A DNA stretch of 60,004 bases from Sideroxydans sp. (GTDB taxonomy: Bacteria > Pseudomonadota > Gammaproteobacteria > Burkholderiales > Gallionellaceae): the NCBI GenBank assembly GCA_024636935.1, contig JAGXGC010000033.1:1-60004 (forward strand), read 5' to 3'. Made by a program: the position numbers and the translations under genes. Of this stretch, positions 19,449-29,043 are shown one piece after another. The first letter of the stretch is position 1. Each line of letters starts with the position of its first letter. Below the pieces are notes generated by a model. That model had not been told where the DNA came from. It made no database searches and was given only the letters and a program-made list of their open reading frames with translations.

Positions 19449-19640
19449 AGATACATTCAATCGTTATAAATGAGTGTTAATGATGAACCAGAGCGAGCAT
19501 TCAAGCAAACATAAACACCATTTACTCGAAGCGCGTGACAAGTTCATTAATATCCGACAAAAACCATCGAAAAACTGAAATATTTTCAGATGATGATGGG
19601 AGACATTACACTCTGCACTTTATCGCTACAGGAAACACAG

Positions 19641-20303
19641 ATGACGCTGAACGCCACGCAACTCGAAACCATGTTAACACTGCAAGATGGCATGAATAGT
19701 AAGGTCAATCCTGAATGGATCGCCGCCAATAACAACTGGTATCGTGCCATTCTGGTAGAAGGTGTAGAAGCGATTGAGCATCATGGCTGGAAATGGTGGA
19801 AGAAACAGACCTGCGATATGGCTCAACTCCGGATGGAGCTGGTCGATATCTGGCACTTCGTACTCTCAGCGTATATTCAGGAAAAGTTCGGAAATATCTC
19901 CCTCGCCAAGATGGAGATGTTGGCTGCATTCAACCTCAAGCAGAAGTCCGTACAGTTCGACAATCAATACTATGTCCTGTCGCAGATATCATTACTTGAG
20001 AAGCTGGACATTCTGGTAGGCCTGGCCTCAGCCCGACGCGTCAACCTTGCGCTCTTTGCTTCTTTGTTAGAAGACTGCGAAATGGGTTGGGATGATCTCT
20101 TCAAACAGTATGTCGGCAAGAACGTCTTGAACTTCTTCCGTCAAGACAACGGCTATAAAAATGGAACCTACTTGAAGGTCTGGGACGGGCGAGAAGACAA
20201 CGACCATCTAGTCGAAATCCTTGAGATAACCGACCTAGAATCGGCATCGGTACGACAAGATATCTATAGCCAGTTACATGAACGGTATCAACGGATAAGC
20301 TAA
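19641..20303 (+). CDS. All-alpha dimeric dUTPase (MazG-superfamily)
   Basis: Hydrolyses dUTP to dUMP, keeping uracil out of DNA. ATG 19641 with AGGAA six bases upstream gives 220 residues; the longer frame is not needed. Helical metal-binding motifs are seen as LVEGVEAIEHHGWKWWK near residue 40 and MELVDIWHFVLS near residue 68, with NGYKNGTYLKVWDGREDN near residue 175. This is the dUTPase_2 family found in trypanosomes, phages and some proteobacteria, not the trimeric Dut. Confidence 0.85.
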   Translation: MTLNATQLETMLTLQDGMNSKVNPEWIAANNNWYRAILVEGVEAIEHHGWKWWKKQTCDMAQLRMELVDIWHFVLSAYIQEKFGNISLAKMEMLAAFNLKQKSVQFDNQYYVLSQISLLEKLDILVGLASARRVNLALFASLLEDCEMGWDDLFKQYVGKNVLNFFRQDNGYKNGTYLKVWDGREDNDHLVEILEITDLESASVRQDIYSQLHERYQRIS

Positions 20304-20627
20304 CAAAGAAGTACCTAGCACCGACTCGAATCGGTGCCAGAGAAGCTGATGGATTTCGGCCAATCAGAGTTGACTGAGCAGCTTCCCCCCCCCATCGATC
20401 TTAATGCTGCGATCTTGGCCGGCTGAGATTTCCTTGGTCGGGATTTCTCTGCTTACCAGCTATAAGTGGGAGAAATAACTTATATGACTAACTGCATATC
20501 TGCTGATGAAGTATTTAGAGATGTCAAATTGGGGAGACAATTGCGGGACAGTCTTATCCATTCCTTCTGTTTTTCACAGGTATCAATATAGTTTTGGGTA
20601 ACGTAATAGTAATCTAGGAGAATCGTC
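20304..20627. other. Intergenic stretch with a hairpin and a C9 run
   Basis: No convincing gene. GCACCGA and TCGGTGC (20318-20337) form a 7-bp hairpin just after the dUTPase stop, without a T run, so it may be a weak terminator. A nine-C homopolymer lies at 20385-20393. A 30-codon open stretch (GTG 20334 to TGA 20426) passes through it and could be the tail of a lost gene, but I do not recognise it. The mscL ribosome site TAGGAGA ends the region. Confidence 0.4.
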
Positions 20628-21029
20628 ATGGGCATGATTCAGGAATTCAAGCAATTCGCAATCAAGGGAAATGTGGTTGACATGGCCGTTGGTGTCATCA
20701 TCGGTACCGCATTCGGCAAGATCGTTTCATCTGTTGTCACAGATGTCGTAATGCCGCCTATCGGCGTACTGATCGGCGGGGTGGATTTTTCAAAACTGGC
20801 TGTTGTTTTGGTAGATGCGACTGCAACCGCGCCGGCCGTTGTGATCAGCTATGGTAAATTCATCCAAACAGTGGTCGACTTCATGATTGTTGCTGGAGTG
20901 ATCTTCTTGGTCATAAAGGGCATCAACTCTATGAAGAAGAAAGAGGAGGCTGCCATCGAATCAGCCCCTTCAGCACCAACGACACAGGAAGTCTTGTTAG
21001 CGGAGATACGCGATCTTTTGAAGAAATAA
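20628..21029 (+). CDS. mscL: Large-conductance mechanosensitive channel
   Basis: Pentameric inner-membrane pore that opens under osmotic downshock. The protein has 133 residues. The N-terminal amphipathic helix ([15 protein letters not shown]) and first pore helix ([20 protein letters not shown]) match the family, the second membrane helix lies at about 76-98, and a charged C-terminal helix ([11 protein letters not shown]) ends the protein. A clear AGGAG site precedes the ATG. It is a single gene. Confidence 0.97.
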   Translation: MGMIQEFKQFAIKGNVVDMAVGVIIGTAFGKIVSSVVTDVVMPPIGVLIGGVDFSKLAVVLVDATATAPAVVISYGKFIQTVVDFMIVAGVIFLVIKGINSMKKKEEAAIESAPSAPTTQEVLLAEIRDLLKK

Positions 21030-21129
21030 TTCAACCGCTGGCTAATAGCCATTTGAAAATATTGGTGGATGAAGACAAGACCGCGGCCATCAGGGGAAGT
21101 TATGACTCTTTAGCGAAAATGCTACAGCA

Positions 21130-21161
21130 AATAAAAAGGGCACCTGATTGCTCAAGTGCCC
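21130..21161 (-). terminator. Terminator of the tRNA-Ser/tRNA-Arg unit
   Basis: GGGCAC (21138-21143) and GTGCCC (21156-21161) form a 6-bp stem, followed on the minus strand by TTTTTATTT. It lies 15 bases downstream of the tRNA-Arg CCA end. Confidence 0.8.
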
Positions 21162-21176
21162 GCTTTTATACCTAAT

Positions 21177-21253
21177 TGGTGCGCCCGAAGAGATTCGAAC
21201 TCCTGACCCCTTGGTTCGTAGCCAAGTACTCTATCCAGCTGAGCTACGGGCGC
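21177..21253 (-). tRNA. tRNA-Arg, anticodon ACG
   Basis: A 77-base cloverleaf with encoded CCA. The acceptor stem is GCGCCCG/CGGGCGC, and the anticodon stem CTTGG/CCAAG with loop CTACGAA gives anticodon ACG. The adenosine at position 34 would be edited to inosine by TadA to read CGU, CGC and CGA. It is transcribed after tRNA-Ser with 22 bases between them. Confidence 0.97.
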
Positions 21254-21275
21254 ATCAAAACGACTACAGTTACTT

Positions 21276-21368
21276 TGGCGGAGAAGGAGGGATTCGAACC
21301 CTCGATCCAGGTTTTGCCCGGATGCACCCTTAGCAGGGGTGTGCCTTCGACCACTCGGCCACTTCTCC
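21276..21368 (-). tRNA. tRNA-Ser, anticodon GCT
   Basis: A 93-base class II tRNA with a long variable arm and encoded CCA. The acceptor stem is GGAGAAG/CTTCTCC, and the anticodon loop CTGCTAA gives anticodon GCT, which reads AGC and AGU. It is the first gene of a two-tRNA unit directly behind lysC. Confidence 0.97.
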
Positions 21369-21379
21369 GAAGGGCGCGA

Positions 21380-21408
21380 ATACTAATGTAATCGCGCGAC
21401 TTCGTCAA
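21380..21408 (-). promoter_or_regulatory. Promoter of tRNA-Ser/tRNA-Arg
   Basis: On the minus strand TTGACG (21408-21403), an exact 17-base spacer, then TAGTAT (21385-21380). A CGCGCCC discriminator follows before the tRNA 5' end at 21368. This is the best sigma-70 match in the window. Confidence 0.85.
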
Positions 21409-21412
21409 ACTA

Positions 21413-22645
21413 TCATGCGTTCTCTTGATCCAAATCGAACGCCTTATGTAGAACACGCACCGCGAGTTCAAGATACTTCTCGTCGATGACGACAGATATC
21501 TTGATTTCGGAGGTGGAAATCATCTGGATATTGATGCCCTCTTCCGCCAATGTGCGGAACATCTTGCTTGCGATTCCGACGTGCGAACGCATACCCACTC
21601 CGACCACGGAGACCTTCGCAGTCTTGTTGTCGCCTACGACATCGCGAGCGCCGATGTGCGGCTGCACCTGATTTTTCAGCAGGTCCATCGCCTTGTTGAA
21701 TTCGTTGCGATGCACGGTGAAAGAAAAGTCCGTTAAACCGTCTACGCCGACGTTCTGAATGATCATGTCAACATCGATGTTCGCATCACTGACCGGACCA
21801 ATCACCTGATAGGCGATGCCGGGCTTGTCGGGAACTCCAAGCACGGTGATCTTGGCTTCGTCACGGTTGAAAGCGATACCTGAAATGATGGCCTGTTCCA
21901 TTTTGTCATTTTCCTCGAATGTGATCAGCGTACCCTCGCCTTCCTCTTGGAAGCTGGAAAGCACACGCAGTTTGACTTTGTATTTGCCGGCGAATTCGAC
22001 CGATCGGATCTGCAACACCTTGGACCCAAGGCTCGCCATCTCGAGCATCTCTTCGAAAGTGATGCTCTTTAGACGACGTGCCTCTGGCACCAGACGTGGG
22101 TCGGTTGTGTAGACACCATCAACGTCGGTATATATCTGGCATTCGTCCGCACCCAAGGCAGCCGCAATCGCGACGCCGGTGGTATCCGAACCACCACGTC
22201 CCAAGGTTGTGATGTTGCCATCCTCATCCATACCCTGGAAACCCGCCACGACGACCACCTTGCCTTCATCCAGATCATTACGGATGTTCTCTTCGTCAAT
22301 GCTGACGATACGTGCTTTGGTGAAGGCATTATTAGTGAGGATCTTGACTTGAGCACCGGTGTAGCTCTTGGCCTTGAGTCCGGCATCGATCAGCGCCATA
22401 GAGAGCAAGCCGATGGTGACCTGTTCTCCTGTAGAAATCACCACATCCAGCTCGCGCGGATCGGGATGTTTCTGAATCTCTTGCGCCAGACCGATCAAGC
22501 GGTTGGTCTCCCCACTCATCGCCGATACAACGACAACGATTTGATGACCTTGCGCCTTGAACTTTGCTACACGCTGCGCGACGCTCTTGATGCGCTCCGG
22601 ACTACCCATCGAAGTGCCGCCGTATTTCTGAACTATCAGTGCCAC
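21413..22645 (-). CDS. lysC: Aspartate kinase
   Basis: First step of the aspartate pathway to lysine, threonine and methionine. The GTG at 22645 gives MALIVQKYGGTSMGSPERI and 410 residues, the usual betaproteobacterial length; the longer frame adds an unrelated leader. The kinase motifs KYGGTSMG and GRGGSDTTGVAIAAAL are present, followed by two ACT domains (about 265-400) that bind feedback inhibitor. It is divergent from recJ. A TAGAAT box followed by GCGCGCC lies upstream of the start. Confidence 0.96.
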   Translation of the reverse strand: MALIVQKYGGTSMGSPERIKSVAQRVAKFKAQGHQIVVVVSAMSGETNRLIGLAQEIQKHPDPRELDVVISTGEQVTIGLLSMALIDAGLKAKSYTGAQVKILTNNAFTKARIVSIDEENIRNDLDEGKVVVVAGFQGMDEDGNITTLGRGGSDTTGVAIAAALGADECQIYTDVDGVYTTDPRLVPEARRLKSITFEEMLEMASLGSKVLQIRSVEFAGKYKVKLRVLSSFQEEGEGTLITFEENDKMEQAIISGIAFNRDEAKITVLGVPDKPGIAYQVIGPVSDANIDVDMIIQNVGVDGLTDFSFTVHRNEFNKAMDLLKNQVQPHIGARDVVGDNKTAKVSVVGVGMRSHVGIASKMFRTLAEEGINIQMISTSEIKISVVIDEKYLELAVRVLHKAFDLDQENA

Positions 22646-22748
22646 AATTTTGCTCGCATTGGAATTTTGAGTGGCGCGCATTCTACCCGAGTTACAGGGA
22701 AATTACGATGTCTGCTCTGCTACACTGCTGGCAAAAGAAGCCCAAAAT

Positions 22749-24431
22749 ATGACAAGAATAGACACTCGTAACTACCCCGAATCTACTGCCCAGCGGCTTG
22801 CCGAATCCGGCATTTCTTCTTTGCTGGCACGCATCTATGCTGCGCGTGGCATAGAGCAAGTGGAACAACTTGAGATCGACCTTAAGAAGCTACTGCCGTT
22901 CAAGCTACTGAAGCAAGCTGAGACCATGGCAGGCGCCTTGGCTGATGCCATTGCTGCAGGCAAAAAGTTATTGATCGTGGCTGACTATGATGCCGATGGC
23001 GCGACCGCCTGCGCCGTGGGCATGCGCGGACTAGCGGCACTGGGGGCAAAAGTCGATTTCATCGTGCCCAACCGCTTCGAGTACGGCTATGGCCTGACTC
23101 CGGAGATCGTCCGTCTTGCGGCTGAAAGTAAGCCGGACATCTTGCTCACAGTGGATAACGGTATCGCCAGCGTGGATGGCGTGGCTGAAGCGCACAAGCT
23201 AGGTATGCAGGTACTGGTGACCGACCACCACCTGCCCGGCGACACCTTGCCGGACGCCGAGTGCATCGTGAATCCCAGCCAGCCGGGCTGTCCATTCCCC
23301 AGCAAGAACCTGGCGGGCGTGGGGGTGATGTTCTATGTGTTGATGGCGCTGCGGTCAGAACTGCGTACACGAGGGGCTTTCGCTGACAAGCCGGAACCCA
23401 ATATTGCCAATCTACTCGATCTTGTCGCGCTCGGCACTGTCGCGGACGTTGTGAAGCTGGATGACAACAACCGTATTCTGGTGCATCAGGGTTTGCAGCG
23501 CATCCGCGCCGGACGCGCCTGCCCCGGCATCATGGCTTTGTTGCGTATCGCTCGCCGACCCGCGGCACAAGCTTCCTCCTATGAATTGGGCTTTATCGTA
23601 GGGCCGCGTCTGAATGCAGCGGGACGGCTAGAAGACATGGGCCTCGGCATCCGCTGCCTGTTGACCGATGACGCCAATGAAGCCAACGAGATCGCAGCCA
23701 AACTTGATGCGCTCAATCAGGAGCGCCGCAGTATAGAAGCCGACATGCAGGATACGGCGCTGGCAATACTGGATACGTTCGACCCAGCGGAAAGTTATTC
23801 GCTCGCTTTGTTCAATGAAGATTGGCATCAGGGAGTGATCGGCATTCTCGCCTCGCGCCTGAAAGACAAGTTCCATTGTCCAGTGATTGCCTTTGCCCGA
23901 GCACAGACTGGCGAGTTAAAAGGTTCCGGCCGCAGCATTCCGGGTCTGCACCTGCGCGATGCGCTCGACCTTGTTTCCAAGCGACAGCCGCACTTGATCC
24001 TGAAATTCGGCGGCCATGCCATGGCGGCAGGACTGAGCATTCCGGAAGATGCGCTGGACGCCTTCCGTCAGAGCTTCGAGTCGGTCGTACAAGAGATGCT
24101 GGATAGCGAGGCATTGGTGCGTAGCATTGCCACAGACGGGGAACTGGATACACAGGAATTTTCCTTGGGCATGGCGCGCGAACTGCAAGCGCAAGTTTGG
24201 GGACAAGGGTTTCCTGAGCCACTGTTCGAAGGAGAGTTCCGCGTCCAGACACAGCGTATCGTGGGTGAGAAACATCTGAAGCTGAAGCTCGCCTCTTCGG
24301 CCGGCAGTTTCGATGCCATCCGCTTCTTCCACGCGGATCCCGCGCCTGATACTGTGCATGCCGTGTACAGCCTGAGCATCAATGAATACAATGGTTCCGA
24401 GACGCTGCAACTGATTGTGCGTCACTGGTAA
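22749..24431 (+). CDS. recJ: Single-stranded-DNA-specific exonuclease RecJ
   Basis: 5'-3' exonuclease for recombination and repair. The ATG at 22749 (MTRIDTRNYPES) gives 560 residues, the family norm; the longer frame starts inside the lysC promoter. The DHH-family motifs are visible: VADYDADGATA (about 75-85), VDNGIASVDG, TDHHLPGD, and GPRLNAAGRLEDM. The DHHA1 motif GGHAMAAGLSI is near residue 415, and the C-terminal OB-fold region follows. Confidence 0.95.
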   Translation: MTRIDTRNYPESTAQRLAESGISSLLARIYAARGIEQVEQLEIDLKKLLPFKLLKQAETMAGALADAIAAGKKLLIVADYDADGATACAVGMRGLAALGAKVDFIVPNRFEYGYGLTPEIVRLAAESKPDILLTVDNGIASVDGVAEAHKLGMQVLVTDHHLPGDTLPDAECIVNPSQPGCPFPSKNLAGVGVMFYVLMALRSELRTRGAFADKPEPNIANLLDLVALGTVADVVKLDDNNRILVHQGLQRIRAGRACPGIMALLRIARRPAAQASSYELGFIVGPRLNAAGRLEDMGLGIRCLLTDDANEANEIAAKLDALNQERRSIEADMQDTALAILDTFDPAESYSLALFNEDWHQGVIGILASRLKDKFHCPVIAFARAQTGELKGSGRSIPGLHLRDALDLVSKRQPHLILKFGGHAMAAGLSIPEDALDAFRQSFESVVQEMLDSEALVRSIATDGELDTQEFSLGMARELQAQVWGQGFPEPLFEGEFRVQTQRIVGEKHLKLKLASSAGSFDAIRFFHADPAPDTVHAVYSLSINEYNGSETLQLIVRHW

Positions 24432-24443
24432 AGAGAGGGAGTG

Positions 24444-25712
24444 ATGGAATTCACTTTGCTGCAAAACAACGGTATCGAACTGTTACCGAAATTCCTCACC
24501 AGCATCGCCATCGGCCTGTTGATCGGCTTGGAACGCGAACGCAATCCCTCTGCCAAAGCCGGTCTGCGTACATTCGCACTGGTCGCCCTGCTCGGCACCT
24601 TGATGGGCATGCTAGCCGATCATCTAGATAACTCCTGGTTGGTGATTGTCGGACTGGTCGCCGTCGCACTGACCATCATCGCTGCTTATCTCGGTGACGA
24701 GCCTGACAAGCCTGATGATGACCCCGGCACCACCACCGTGGTCGCCCTGATTCTAAGTTATACGCTGGGCGTGATGATCTGGCTGGGCATGACAGAACTG
24801 GCAGTGATGTTAGCAATCGGCATCACCGCCCTGCTCTATTTCAAACCCGAGTTGCGAGGCTTCTCACAGCGGCTCATGCGGCGTGACTTGGTTGCTGTGC
24901 TGCAGTTCTCGGTGCTCACTTTCATCGTGCTGCCCATCCTGCCCGATCAGAGCTACGGCCCCTACGATGCGTTCAATCCCCATCAGGCATGGCTGATGGT
25001 GGTACTCATCTCGGGTCTGAGTCTGGCCGGCTATACCGCGCTGCATATCGTCGGCACCCGCTATGGCGCACCGCTATTGGGTTTCTTTGGCGGATTGGTA
25101 TCAAGCACCGCCACCACCCTGATCTACTCAAAGCACGGTAAAGCAAGTCCAGCGCTCTCCAACCTGGCTGCGATGGTGATCGTGATTGCCAGCATGGTGG
25201 TGTTGCTACGCTTGTTTGTCATGAGTTCCATTGTGGCCTTCGGTGCCTTGCCCGGCCTCGCACCAGTCTACGCAGGCGGCCTGATCGCAGGGCTCATTGC
25301 ATCTGTTTATGCATGGAAACAAACCAGCAAAGGTCAGGAACTGCTGGTGCCTGAAACCTCCAACCCAGCTGAACTGCATACCGCCATCGGATTCGGCTTG
25401 CTCTATGTAGTGGTTCTTCTGGGTTCCGCATGGATGTCTGATCTGGCGGGTAGTCAGGGTCTGTATATCGTCGCACTGGTATCGGGATTGACCGACGTCG
25501 ATGCCATCGCCCTCTCCAGTTTGCGACTTTTCAATCTGGGACAACTCAGCGAGCAGCAGACCGTAACCGCCATCGCTATCGCATTCCTTTCCAACATCGC
25601 GTTCAAATTCGGTATGGTCGTTTTCATCGCAGGCTCTGCACTGGCTCGTCAGGTCGCTATAGGGTTCGGCGCCATCGCCTGCGGCGTATTGTTGGGACTG
25701 TTTGCGCTATAA
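24444..25712 (+). CDS. MgtC/SapB-DUF4010 family integral membrane protein
   Basis: A 422-residue membrane protein of unknown transport or sensing role. The N-terminal MgtC-like block (IGLLIGLERERNPSAKAGLRTFALVALLG, read in two segments) covers about residues 20-140, and a DUF4010 block with seven or so membrane spans covers 170-420. The ATG at 24444 is chosen; a GTG directly before it is also possible, with the same GAGGGAG ribosome site. The stop codon lies within a TATAAT sequence that may be the prfB -10 box. Confidence 0.82.
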   Translation: MEFTLLQNNGIELLPKFLTSIAIGLLIGLERERNPSAKAGLRTFALVALLGTLMGMLADHLDNSWLVIVGLVAVALTIIAAYLGDEPDKPDDDPGTTTVVALILSYTLGVMIWLGMTELAVMLAIGITALLYFKPELRGFSQRLMRRDLVAVLQFSVLTFIVLPILPDQSYGPYDAFNPHQAWLMVVLISGLSLAGYTALHIVGTRYGAPLLGFFGGLVSSTATTLIYSKHGKASPALSNLAAMVIVIASMVVLLRLFVMSSIVAFGALPGLAPVYAGGLIAGLIASVYAWKQTSKGQELLVPETSNPAELHTAIGFGLLYVVVLLGSAWMSDLAGSQGLYIVALVSGLTDVDAIALSSLRLFNLGQLSEQQTVTAIAIAFLSNIAFKFGMVVFIAGSALARQVAIGFGAIACGVLLGLFAL

Positions 25713-25750
25713 TTGCCGCCCTTTCAAGCAGCGAAAAACAGAAACAGATC

Positions 25751-26858
25751 ATGGAAGCTGAACAACTCAACGCCCTCACCGCCAAACTGCAAGACTTGAG
25801 CGCCCGCAACCTCGAACTTCGGAGGTATCTTTGACTTCGATGGCAAGCAAGAACGCCTAGTCGAAGTCGCCGAATTGGCCGAAGACCCTGCCATCTGGCA
25901 GGATGCTAAACGCGCCCAGGATTTAGGCAAAGAACGCAAGATGCTGGAAGGCATCGTGCTCAATCTGCAAAAGATCAGCCAGTCGGTCAACGACAACACC
26001 GAGCTGATGGAGATGGCATTGGCTGAGAACGATGACGAGAGCTTGATGAGCATCGTCACGGATGTCGAGCAGATTGAAAAATTGGTCGCCGACTTAGAGT
26101 TCCGCCGCATGTTCTCCGGCGAGCTGGATTCCGCGAATTGCTTCCTCGACATCCAAGCCGGATCCGGTGGTACCGAAGCGCAGGATTGGGGATCCATGCT
26201 GTTGCGCATGTATATCCGCTATGCCGAGCGCAAGGGCTATCAGGTCGAAGTATTGGAGCAATCCGACGGGGAAGTCGCGGGTATCAAGGGCGCTTCGCTC
26301 AAGATCAGCGGCGAATATGCATATGGACACCTGCGCACCGAGACCGGTGTGCATCGACTGGTTCGAAAATCACCGTTCGATTCCGGCAATCGTCGCCACA
26401 CCTCCTTCTCCAGCGTGTTCGTCTATCCAGAGGTGGACGATTCCATCGAAGTGGACATCAATCCTGCCGATTTGCGCGTCGACACCTATCGCGCATCCGG
26501 TGCGGGTGGACAGCACATCAACAAGACCGACTCGGCGGTGCGACTCACCCATATTCCGACTGGTATCGTGGTGCAGTGCCAAAACGACCGCTCGCAACAC
26601 AAGAACCGTGCTGAAGCCATGTCCATGCTGAAATCACGCATGTATGAAGAAGAGCTGCGCAAACGCAATGCGGAGAAACAGGCGCTGGAAGACACCAAGT
26701 CGGACATCGGCTGGGGACACCAGATCCGCTCTTACGTGCTCGACCAATCACGCATCAAAGACCTGCGCACCAACTTTGAAGTGGGCAACACCCAGGGCGT
26801 GCTTGACGGCGACCTCGACGATTTCATCGCTGCCAGTTTGAAGCAAGGCGTTAACTAG
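25751..26858 (+). CDS. prfB: Peptide chain release factor 2, with programmed +1 frameshift
   Basis: Releases peptides at UGA and UAA. ATG 25751 opens 27 codons that end at an in-frame TGA at 25832-25834. The context GGAGGTATCTTTGAC matches the conserved RF2 frameshift site: an internal Shine-Dalgarno, then CUU UGA. Translation continues by skipping base 25832, at GAC 25833, for a total of about 368 residues. The anticodon-like SPF is in [10 protein letters not shown], and the catalytic GGQ is in [15 protein letters not shown]. It is followed 9 bases later by lysS, as in E. coli. Confidence 0.97.
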
Positions 26859-26867
26859 GAACACATC

Positions 26868-28370
26868 ATGACTACCGAACAGAACACTCCCCCAGTAGAC
26901 GAGAACCAGATCATCGCCGAGCGCCGCAGCAAGCTTAAGGCGATCCGTGAAAAGGGGATCGCATTCCCCAATGACTTCGAGCGCAAGAACCTTGCTGCCG
27001 ATCTGCATACCGCTTTCGGCGAGAAGACGCCCGATGAATTAGAGGCCGAACAAATCTCAGTATCCGTCGCGGGTCGGATGATGTTGAAGCGCGTGATGGG
27101 CAAAGCAAGTTTCGCTACCGTTCAGGATGTGAGCGGACGTATCCAATTATTCATCAGCAACGACATCACCGGCGAAGAGGCGCATGCCGTGTTCAAGCAT
27201 CACGACTTGGGCGATATCCTTGGCGCCACTGGCGTATTGTTCAAAACCAAGACTGGTGAACTGTCCGTTCGTGTCACCGAGGTTCGTCTGCTGACCAAGG
27301 CATTGCGCCCATTGCCTGAGAAGTTCCACGGCCTCACCGACCAAGAGCAGAAGTATCGCCACCGCTATATCGACCTGATCACCAACGAGCAGACGCGCAA
27401 GACTTTCATGATTCGCTCCAAGATCGTGCAAGCCATCCGCGAGTTCTTCACTCGCCACGATTACTTGGAAGTCGAAACACCTATGTTGCACCCGATACCA
27501 GGTGGTGCATCGGCCAAACCTTTCGTCACTCACCACAATGCGCTTGATATGGAGATGTATCTGCGTATCGCACCGGAGTTGTATCTGAAGCGTCTGGTAG
27601 TCGGCGGCTTCGAGAAGGTGTTCGAGATCAACCGTAACTTCCGCAACGAGGGTTTGTCGACACGTCACAATCCCGAGTTCACCATGATCGAGTTCTATGA
27701 AGCCTATCGTGATTACAAATATCTAATGGATTTCACCGAGCGTCTATTCGCCGAGGTGTCACTCAAGGTTCTGGGTACAACAGTCATCAGCTATCAAGGC
27801 AAGGAGCTGGATCTAGGCAAACCATTCCACCGTCTGACCATGGTGCAAGCGATCCAGAAGTACCATCCCCAGTTCACCGATGAGCAATTGAAAAACCGTG
27901 ATTTCTTGGTCAATGAACTGCAAGACCTTAAGGCAAAGTATAAGCCGGAAGATGGCGTCGGAGGTCTGCAACTGTCCTTGTTTGAAGAACTATCCGAACA
28001 TCTGCTGTTCGAGCCGACCTTCATCGTCGATTACCCAGTCGAAGTTTCTCCACTGGCGCGTGCCTCGGACAAGGACCCCAACACTACTGAACGCTTCGAG
28101 TTGTTCATCGTCGGCCGCGAGATCGCCAATGGTTTCTCCGAGCTGAACGATTCTGAAGATCAAGAAGCACGTTTCGACGCTCAGGTTGCTGCCAAGGATG
28201 CAGGCGATGAAGAGGCCATGTTCAAAGATGCCGACTTCATCCGCGCATTGGAACACGGCCTGCCACCGACCGCAGGCGAAGGCATTGGCATCGACCGACT
28301 GGTGATGCTGCTAACTGATGCTGCCAGCATCCGTGACGTGATCCTGTTCCCGCACATGCGCCCAGAGTAA
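26868..28370 (+). CDS. lysS: Lysyl-tRNA synthetase, class II
   Basis: Charges tRNA-Lys. The protein has 500 residues with an N-terminal OB-fold anticodon-binding domain (about 60-170) and the class II catalytic core: motif 2 around [23 protein letters not shown] and motif 3 [15 protein letters not shown] near the C-terminus (both quoted in shortened form by position, about residues 260 and 470). It forms an operon with prfB; a Crp-family gene starts 10 bases downstream. Confidence 0.97.
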   Translation: MTTEQNTPPVDENQIIAERRSKLKAIREKGIAFPNDFERKNLAADLHTAFGEKTPDELEAEQISVSVAGRMMLKRVMGKASFATVQDVSGRIQLFISNDITGEEAHAVFKHHDLGDILGATGVLFKTKTGELSVRVTEVRLLTKALRPLPEKFHGLTDQEQKYRHRYIDLITNEQTRKTFMIRSKIVQAIREFFTRHDYLEVETPMLHPIPGGASAKPFVTHHNALDMEMYLRIAPELYLKRLVVGGFEKVFEINRNFRNEGLSTRHNPEFTMIEFYEAYRDYKYLMDFTERLFAEVSLKVLGTTVISYQGKELDLGKPFHRLTMVQAIQKYHPQFTDEQLKNRDFLVNELQDLKAKYKPEDGVGGLQLSLFEELSEHLLFEPTFIVDYPVEVSPLARASDKDPNTTERFELFIVGREIANGFSELNDSEDQEARFDAQVAAKDAGDEEAMFKDADFIRALEHGLPPTAGEGIGIDRLVMLLTDAASIRDVILFPHMRPE

Positions 28371-28380
28371 TCAAACACTG

Positions 28381-29043
28381 ATGGCCGCCAACGAGAACAG
28401 CCGCCTATTGGAACGCTACCCGCTGTTACGCGAGCTAGCCCCAGCGCGCTTCTCGGAACTATTCGATCACGCTACGGTGATGCGTTTGCCGGCAAACACG
28501 GTGATCTTTGATGAGAATCAGCCGTGCCAAGGATTCCCACTGCTACTTGCGGGCAGCGTGCGAGTCATAAAGTCATCCGCAACTGGTCGTGAGTTGCAAC
28601 TGTACCGTGTCGGTGAAGGTGAGAGCTGCATCCTCACCAGTAGTTGCCTGCTTGGACACAGCAACTATCGGGCACGTGGGATCGTAGAACAAGATGTGGA
28701 GATGATTGTTTTGCCTCCCGCCTCGTTCCGCACTTTGATGGCGGATTGCGCGCCATTCAGGGATTACATCTTCGGCTTGTTCGCCGAACGCCTGACAGAT
28801 TTGATGGAATTGGTCTCTGCCGTGGCTTTTCAGAAGCTGGATCAAAGACTGGCTGCCTTGCTGCTTGCGCGCCCCAGCCCTATCCATTTGACACATCAGG
28901 TCGTGGCAGATGAACTGGGCAGCGCACGCGAGATGGTCAGCCGTCTACTAAAAGGGTTTGCCGATCAGGGCTGGGTCAAGCTTGGACGTGAGCAGATCGA
29001 AGTGATCGACCGTGCTGCCTTGCAGTGCATGACGTCAAACTGA
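28381..29043 (+). CDS. Crp/Fnr-family transcriptional regulator
   Basis: A 220-residue regulator with an N-terminal cyclic-nucleotide-binding-fold domain (about 20-130) and a C-terminal winged helix (HQVVADELGSAREMVSRLLK near residue 182, the helix-turn-helix). It lacks the N-terminal cysteine cluster of FNR, but has Cys in GEGESCILTSSCLLGH (about residues 84-90), a pattern found in a Crp/Fnr subgroup of unknown signal. It follows lysS closely and may be co-transcribed. Its stop abuts the stop of the convergent kinase gene in TGATCA. Confidence 0.88.
   Translation: MAANENSRLLERYPLLRELAPARFSELFDHATVMRLPANTVIFDENQPCQGFPLLLAGSVRVIKSSATGRELQLYRVGEGESCILTSSCLLGHSNYRARGIVEQDVEMIVLPPASFRTLMADCAPFRDYIFGLFAERLTDLMELVSAVAFQKLDQRLAALLLARPSPIHLTHQVVADELGSAREMVSRLLKGFADQGWVKLGREQIEVIDRAALQCMTSN

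Noticed and set aside
19461..19600. Sigma-54-like sequence upstream of hoxH (TGGTGT...TTTGCT)
   Set aside because: GG and GC elements are 11 bases apart, not the required 10, and the TTGC element is imperfect.
20334..20426. 30-codon frame through the C9 run (MPEKLMDFGQSELTEQ...)
   Set aside because: Codon usage looks plausible, but there is no ribosome site and I do not recognise the peptide; it may be a gene relic but evidence is too thin.
21042..21053. TGGCT-AAT-AGCCA hairpin after mscL
   Set aside because: Only a 5-bp stem and no T run; not convincing as a terminator.
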